Assembly (NCBI RefSeq): GCF_000025525.1
Contig: NC_013887.1
Span: 320,729-384,728, forward strand
Length of the DNA stretch: 64,000 bases
Reading direction: 5' to 3'
DNA from: Methanocaldococcus sp. FS406-22
GTDB lineage: Archaea; AGJL01; Methanococci; Methanococcales; Methanocaldococcaceae
The translations under genes were made by a program, and so were the position numbers. Of the stretch, positions 59,563 to 64,000 are shown one piece after another. The notes beneath the pieces are model-generated. The model ran no database searches and was not told the origin of the DNA. It was given only the letters and a program-made list of their open reading frames with translations. Within the stretch, counting starts at the first letter, position 1, and every line of letters starts with the position of its first letter.

Positions 59563-60660
59563 TCATCCCCTAAATTTAGTGTTATAATATTCATCCAAAA
59601 TATCTTTCCAATTTTCATTATTAATAAGGGCTTTGTACAAACTTAAAACTAAATCTCCATCAATTCCCTGTTTATTTGCATAATCAACTAAAAGCTCTTT
59701 GATGTTTATTGATTCAATATCAACATCTGGTAAGTCTATAAATTCATCATCAACCACAACAGCCTTATTAATTAAAATTTTATCCTTTAAACTCTCAAAC
59801 CATGGTTTAAATTCTCTCTTAATTTTTCCAAAAACAACTGGCTTATTTTTACATTTGCTGATGTTATCTATCGCTTCATTAAAAGATTTCTGGTCTCTAA
59901 TATTTACCTCTACAAATTCCCTGCATTCAACATCAATTTTTTCAATATCGTTAATATCCAAATCATTCCCACTAAAATCAATTAAATAAAATCCTTTCCC
60001 TTCCTTTTTGTAATCCTCATATTCATCTCTATAAATAATCTCTGTTGAACCACTATATGCTAAAATTCCATCGTTAAATCTCTCTAAAATCCTTTTGTGA
60101 ACATGTCCAAATGCATAGTAAGAAAACTTTGGTAAATCAAAATGTTCCAACTCATAGTCAAATGGCATATATGGGTTAACTCCCTGATGAAGCATTAATA
60201 TCCTTTTTTTGTAGTTTTGGGACTCAACTTCAAATTTTTTTAATTTATCCAATAATTCTTCTCTTTTACTCTTTCTATGATAATAAGTTCCACAGATAAA
60301 TATCTCTTCCCCATTTACGTTTATAACATCCTTCCCATCTAAAATTTTAACATAATCTTTTAATAAAGCTAATGGTGATTCCCTTCCCAATCTTTTAGGC
60401 ATTTCATGGTTTCCTCCAATAATATAAACCTTTATATTTTTTTCATGTAACTTTTTAAACGCCTGCATAGCTAACCTAATAGCTTTTACTGGAGGCCTCA
60501 AATCATTAAATAAATCCCCACTATGCAAAACAACATCTGGCTTTATCTCTAAAATCTTTTTTATGCAGGATATAAATGAGTTATAAATGTCTTCTTCTCT
60601 CTCATCTAAGTTATATTGCCTATAGCCTAAGTGATTATCAGCTATATGAACAAACATCAT
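59563..60660 (-). CDS. mre11: DNA double-strand break repair nuclease Mre11
   Basis: The protein has 365 residues from ATG 60660 after GAGGGATAGT. Phosphoesterase motifs are FVHIADNHLGYRQ, VLHSGDLFND, IIGGNHEMPKR, LMLHQGVNP and YYAFGHVHKR, covering the two-manganese site. It has nuclease activity on DNA ends and is paired with rad50 in one operon, together with the PIN gene. The start was moved six codons in from an earlier ATG that has no binding site. Confidence 0.97.
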   Translation of the reverse strand: MMFVHIADNHLGYRQYNLDEREEDIYNSFISCIKKILEIKPDVVLHSGDLFNDLRPPVKAIRLAMQAFKKLHEKNIKVYIIGGNHEMPKRLGRESPLALLKDYVKILDGKDVINVNGEEIFICGTYYHRKSKREELLDKLKKFEVESQNYKKRILMLHQGVNPYMPFDYELEHFDLPKFSYYAFGHVHKRILERFNDGILAYSGSTEIIYRDEYEDYKKEGKGFYLIDFSGNDLDINDIEKIDVECREFVEVNIRDQKSFNEAIDNISKCKNKPVVFGKIKREFKPWFESLKDKILINKAVVVDDEFIDLPDVDIESINIKELLVDYANKQGIDGDLVLSLYKALINNENWKDILDEYYNTKFRG

Positions 60661-60758
60661 ACTATCCCTCATTTTCAAGTGTTATGAGATAATTAAATAA
60701 TTATAAGCATAAAATTTAAATATGTTAAACCTACAGTTTTTATATCTGTGGTGATAGC

Positions 60759-61499
60759 ATGAGAGTTATAGGCGTTATTGGTTATAAAGATTCTGGTAAA
60801 ACAACCCTAATTGAAGAAATTCTAAAACATTCTGATAAAAAAATAGCCGTTATCAAGCACACAATAGAAGATGTGGAAGTAGATAGGGAAGGAAGTGATA
60901 CATATAGATTCTCAAATGCTGGGGCTAAAATAACAGTTTTAGCAACCGACAATAAGACTGTATTCTTCACAGATAGAATGGACTTAGAAAATATTTTATC
61001 AATACTATCAGATTACGATATAGATTTTGTTATTATAGAAGGTTTTAAAGAGGCTTTAAAGAGGTTAAACATCCCTAAGATAGTTATGCTTAAAGATAAG
61101 GATGGAAGTGATTTAATTGATGAACATACAGCAATGATAATTGAAGATTACAACTACAACATTGATGATGTTTTAAAAGTTATTTATGAAAAAGCTATAA
61201 TCCCCACAATGAATTTAAACTGTAAGCACTGCGGTTATAATTGTAAAACATTTGTCAAGGCAGTTGTTGAAGGTGAGGCTAAGTGGGATGACTGTGTATT
61301 AGCGAAAGGTATAAAAATAATTGTTGATGGTAAAATAATTCCTGCTGTTCCTTTTGTCTCCCAGATTGTAGGTAACACAATTAAGGCAATGATTGAGACA
61401 TTGAAGGGTGTTGATAATCCAAAGATTATTAAGGTTGAGATTGACACCTCCAAGCTGAATAGGACTTTCACAGGAAAAAAATTTTCAGAGAAAAATTAG
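60759..61499 (+). CDS. mobB: Molybdopterin-guanine dinucleotide biosynthesis protein B with C-terminal Cys domain
   Basis: The protein has 246 residues. MRVIGVIGYKDSGKTTLIEEILKH is the P-loop, IAVIKHTIEDVEVDREGSDTYRFSNAGA is the MobB signature. After residue ~150 a second domain has CKHCGYNCKTFVKAVVEGEAKWDDC, a four-cysteine site like Fe-S domains. MobB binds GTP for the cofactor of formate or formylmethanofuran dehydrogenase (Mo or W type). GGTGAT precedes the ATG. The last codons (from 61461) are repeated in part downstream at 61611. Confidence 0.9.
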   Translation: MRVIGVIGYKDSGKTTLIEEILKHSDKKIAVIKHTIEDVEVDREGSDTYRFSNAGAKITVLATDNKTVFFTDRMDLENILSILSDYDIDFVIIEGFKEALKRLNIPKIVMLKDKDGSDLIDEHTAMIIEDYNYNIDDVLKVIYEKAIIPTMNLNCKHCGYNCKTFVKAVVEGEAKWDDCVLAKGIKIIVDGKIIPAVPFVSQIVGNTIKAMIETLKGVDNPKIIKVEIDTSKLNRTFTGKKFSEKN

Positions 61500-61507
61500 G
61501 AAAAATT

Positions 61508-61796
61508 AGTGTTTTTTAAAGTTATTAAGACTAATAAGGAATATTTAAACCTATCCATCAGTGCCTTAAGTATTCCAGAGGCCATAGGGGGCTATGCCCC
61601 TAATTGGCACAGGACTTTCACAGGAATAATTTTTCTATTGAATATTGATGTTATTGGCATCTAAATTCCTTATAATCTAAAAACTGTGGAAAGTCCTGTG
61701 GTATACCCACAAAAAGTTTTTTGATTAACCTTTTCTTAAAGGTTGTTCGGGGAAGCTTTTACTAAAAGGTTCTTTCAAAGTATTTTGAAAAACACT
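61508..61796. mobile_element. Interrupted MITE-like element with nested hairpin and mobB-end duplication
   Basis: The ends AGTGTTTTTTAAAGTTATTA (61508) and AGTATTTTGAAAAACACT (to 61796) and the interior ATCAGTGCCTTAAGTATT match the 106-bp element at 51065, but here ~180 extra bp are inside. The insert starts with the hairpin CCATAGGGGG...CCCCTAATTGG (61582-61607), then AGGACTTTCACAGGAA (61611-61626), an exact copy of the mobB segment 61461-61476. An inverted variant CTGTGGAAAGTCCTGT is at 61684-61699. The rest of the 61500-62012 gap shows no gene. Confidence 0.65.
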
Positions 61797-62012
61797 ATTG
61801 ATGTCCTTAGCATCAAAGTTCCAAAGTGCATATACACAATGCGAAACTCCTGTTGAAATGAACAAAACCAAAATATTTAAATACTAGTAATATATTATAG
61901 TAAAGTTGGTTACAATTTAAACATCAACATGAAAGAATATAAATCCAGCTATATACCCAAACATTTTAATAGTAATCAGTAAAAATATAAAAATAGGTAG
62001 GTGAGGGATAGC

Positions 62013-62282
62013 ATGGAGAAGTACGAAAAAGCAGCAGAGATATTTAAAGCATTTGGAGACCCAACAAGATTAATGATTTTAAAGCTGTTATGCGATAATG
62101 GAAGTATGTGTGTCTGTAAAATAATAGATGAGTTGAAAAAGCCGCAGCCAACAATCTCACACCACTTAAACATTTTAAAGAAAGCAGGAATTGTTAGAGC
62201 AAGAAAAGAAGGGACATGGAACTTCTACTACATAGTTGATGACAGAGTTAAGGAGATTATCAAGTTAGTTGATGAATTATAA
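62013..62282 (+). CDS. ArsR-family transcriptional regulator
   Basis: The protein has 89 residues from ATG 62013 (GGTGAGGGATAGC before it). IFKAFGDPTRLMILKLL, then KPQPTISHHLNILKKAGIVRARKEGTWNFYYI is the winged helix with recognition helix and wing. A CVC motif in NGSMCVCKI, in the metal-sensing helix, is like those of arsenic- or antimony-sensing ArsR. No metal pump gene is next to it, so the target genes are elsewhere or it regulates itself. Confidence 0.92.
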   Translation: MEKYEKAAEIFKAFGDPTRLMILKLLCDNGSMCVCKIIDELKKPQPTISHHLNILKKAGIVRARKEGTWNFYYIVDDRVKEIIKLVDEL

Positions 62283-62419
62283 ATCACCTCTCTTTTTTCA
62301 CTATTTTATTAAATAATGATAAATGCAATTTATAATAAATACATTGAGTAAAATTATAAATGCTATTTTTGTTATTCTCTTATAGGGAATTTTTATTTTT
62401 ATGAAATTCCAATATTATT

Positions 62420-62600
62420 GGTGATGCTATGGGAATTGAAGAGGAAATCAGAAAGACCATAGGGCTATCGCCCTATTGGTATACCCAGAGTGGGGCTTCA
62501 CTACATTCAGCCCCACTTTATTTAAATAATGTGGGGATACCCAATAGGGACTTTGCCCTTATGGGGTGGAAATATGGGAATTGAAGAGGAAATTAGAAGG
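62420..62600. mobile_element. Hairpin element flanked by a 36-bp duplication of the GTPase gene start
   Basis: A segment with GGTG, ATG and the first codons of the GTPase gene occurs at 62420-62455 and 62565-62600; the 27-base coding core is equal at 25 positions. Between them 109 bp carry inverted ends, each itself a hairpin: CCATAGGGC...GCCCTATTGGTATACCC (62457-62486) and the mirrored GGGGATACCCAATAGGG...CCCTTATGG (62532-62564). A central hairpin GTGGGGCT/AGCCCCAC (62490-62516) lies within. The first copy opens a 51-codon frame (62429-62584) overlapping the true start. Confidence 0.78.
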
Positions 62601-63677
62601 ATAGAGGAGGAATTAAAAAGGACACCATATAACAAAGCTACACAGAAACACATTGGTAGGTTAAAAGCTAAGTTAGCTAAATTGAGGGAGCAGGCTCAAA
62701 GTAGAGGGGGAGGTGGAGGAGGAAAAGGTTATGCTGTAAAGAAAAGTGGAGATGCCACTGCAGCTTTTGTTGGATTTCCATCTGTTGGAAAATCCACTCT
62801 GCTAAATAAATTAACAAATGCTAAATCAGAAGTTGGAGCCTATGCATTCACCACCTTAACAATTGTTCCAGGAGTTATGGAACATAAAGGGGCTAAGATT
62901 CAGCTTTTAGATGCACCAGGTATTATTGTTGGTGCATCCTCAGGAAAAGGTAGAGGGACTGAGGTTTTATCTGCAGTAAGAAGTGCTGATTTGATTTTAT
63001 TAACTGTAGATATTTACACCCTAGAACACCTTCCAGTTATTGAAAAAGAGCTCTACAATGTTGGGATTAGATTAGACCAAAGGCCACCAGATGTTAAAAT
63101 TAAAGTTAAAGATAGAGGAGGGATTAATGTTAGCTCAACCGTTCCATTAACCCATATAGATGAAGATACAATTGAAGCAATATTGAATGAATATAGAATA
63201 CACAACGCAGATGTTGTTATAAGGGAGGATATAACCTTAGAACAATTTATTGATGTTGTGGCAGGGAATAGAGTTTACATTCCATCTTTAGTGGTTGTAA
63301 ATAAGATAGATTTAGCTGATGAAGAATATCTAAAATATATAAAACAAAAATTAGAGGAATTTGGTAAAGAGTATGTTTTAGTTTCTGGGAATAAAGGAAT
63401 TAACTTGGATTTATTGAAAGATAAAATCTATGAAAAACTAGGATTTATAAAGATTTATTTAAAACCACAAGGGAAAAAGCCAGATTTTGATGAACCACTA
63501 ATTATGAGAAGAGGAGCTACTGTAAAAGATGTTTGTGAAAAACTACATAAAGATTTCGTTAGAAATTTCAGATATGCTCAAGTTTGGGGAAAATCTGCAA
63601 AACATCCTGGGCAGAGAGTTGGATTAGACCATAAATTAGAGGATGAAGACATTTTAACAATTGTTATAAAGAGATAA
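62574..63677 (+). CDS. DRG-family GTP-binding protein
   Basis: The protein has 367 residues from ATG 62574, with GGGGTGGAAAT before it; a frame opening at 62529 translates the inserted element and is rejected. A basic helical N-terminus (TQKHIGRLKAKLAKLREQ) with a Gly-rich linker leads to the G domain: FVGFPSVGKSTLLNKLT (G1), LLDAPGIIVGASSGKGRG (G3), and VVNKIDLAD (G4). A TGS domain at the C-terminus (FDEPLIMRRGATVKDVCEKLH) completes the DRG layout. It binds translating ribosomes in eukaryotes. Confidence 0.94.
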   Translation: MGIEEEIRRIEEELKRTPYNKATQKHIGRLKAKLAKLREQAQSRGGGGGGKGYAVKKSGDATAAFVGFPSVGKSTLLNKLTNAKSEVGAYAFTTLTIVPGVMEHKGAKIQLLDAPGIIVGASSGKGRGTEVLSAVRSADLILLTVDIYTLEHLPVIEKELYNVGIRLDQRPPDVKIKVKDRGGINVSSTVPLTHIDEDTIEAILNEYRIHNADVVIREDITLEQFIDVVAGNRVYIPSLVVVNKIDLADEEYLKYIKQKLEEFGKEYVLVSGNKGINLDLLKDKIYEKLGFIKIYLKPQGKKPDFDEPLIMRRGATVKDVCEKLHKDFVRNFRYAQVWGKSAKHPGQRVGLDHKLEDEDILTIVIKR

Positions 63678-63690
63678 ATAAAAAAGATAA

Positions 63691-64000
<310 letters not shown>

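Noticed and set aside
61800..62012. A tRNA or stable RNA gene between mobB and the ArsR gene
   Set aside because: No cloverleaf, T-loop motif or G+C-rich island, which stable RNAs show in such hyperthermophiles.
62529..62573. An extra 15 codons at the start of the DRG GTPase
   Set aside because: They translate the right end of the hairpin element; the ATG at 62574 has GGGGTGG before it and gives the family N-terminus.

Overview
The window is AT-rich archaeal DNA that looks like a hyperthermophilic methanogen of the genus Methanocaldococcus. The reasons are strong GGTGA-type ribosome binding sites, AGA/AGG arginine codons, the energy-converting hydrogenase Ehb, class III-signal pilins, Clp1-type RNA kinase, Mre11/Rad50, and a gene order from the fumarase through biotin, ehb, CbiB, Clp1 and MJ1316-type genes to rad50/mre11 that I recall from M. 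jannaschii. The CRISPR repeats and several insertions differ from what I remember of M. jannaschii, so a sister species is likely; I cannot name it.

Layout. 1-1660: start of alaS and a CRISPR array with leader. 1.8-6.8 kb: NIP7-like protein, an unknown protein, NOG1-type GTPase, phosphomevalonate dehydratase small subunit, pyrI and a four-CBS protein. 7-23 kb: surface-structure region with two pilins sharing a perfect 225-bp 5' repeat, a transglutaminase-like protein, and a ten-gene type IV pilus operon (pilins, ATPase, membrane platform, prepilin peptidase), with a 1046-residue surface protein transcribed away from it. 23-31.5 kb: fumarase alpha subunit, PHP phosphoesterase, and biotin genes bioB / bioW-bioF / bioD-bioA, interrupted by a decayed GNAT toxin with its partner and an ATPase. 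31.7-34 kb: a long Argonaute with an apparently complete catalytic tetrad. 34-39.3 kb: seven Ehb hydrogenase genes. 39.5-44.4 kb: a compact four-gene island encoding a DUF6884/YaaA-like protein, a UvrD-type helicase, a Cas4/RecB-like Fe-S nuclease and a DpdA-like (TGT-fold) base-exchange enzyme. 44.6-54.7 kb: sugar-isomerase-like protein, radical SAM protein, phosphomevalonate dehydratase large subunit, CbiB, Clp1 RNA kinase, MJ1316 domain protein, MFS transporter, Lon-like exported protease, and a sodium symporter with its small partner. 54.7-55.9 kb: second CRISPR array. 56-61.5 kb: PIN protein, rad50, mre11, mobB. 62-64 kb: ArsR regulator, DRG-type GTPase and the start of methionine aminopeptidase.

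No cas operon, rRNA or tRNA gene was recognised. The best candidate for an undescribed system is the four-gene DpdA/UvrD/RecB/DUF6884 island: it joins a DNA 7-deazaguanine-insertion type enzyme to a helicase-nuclease pair, in an organism expected to make preQ0 for archaeosine. Two families of small mobile elements also stand out. One is a MITE-like repeat with inverted ends AGTGTTTTTCAAAA. The other is a hairpin element (CCATAGGG...CCCTATTGG) flanked by unusually long 36-39-bp duplications that copy gene start regions.
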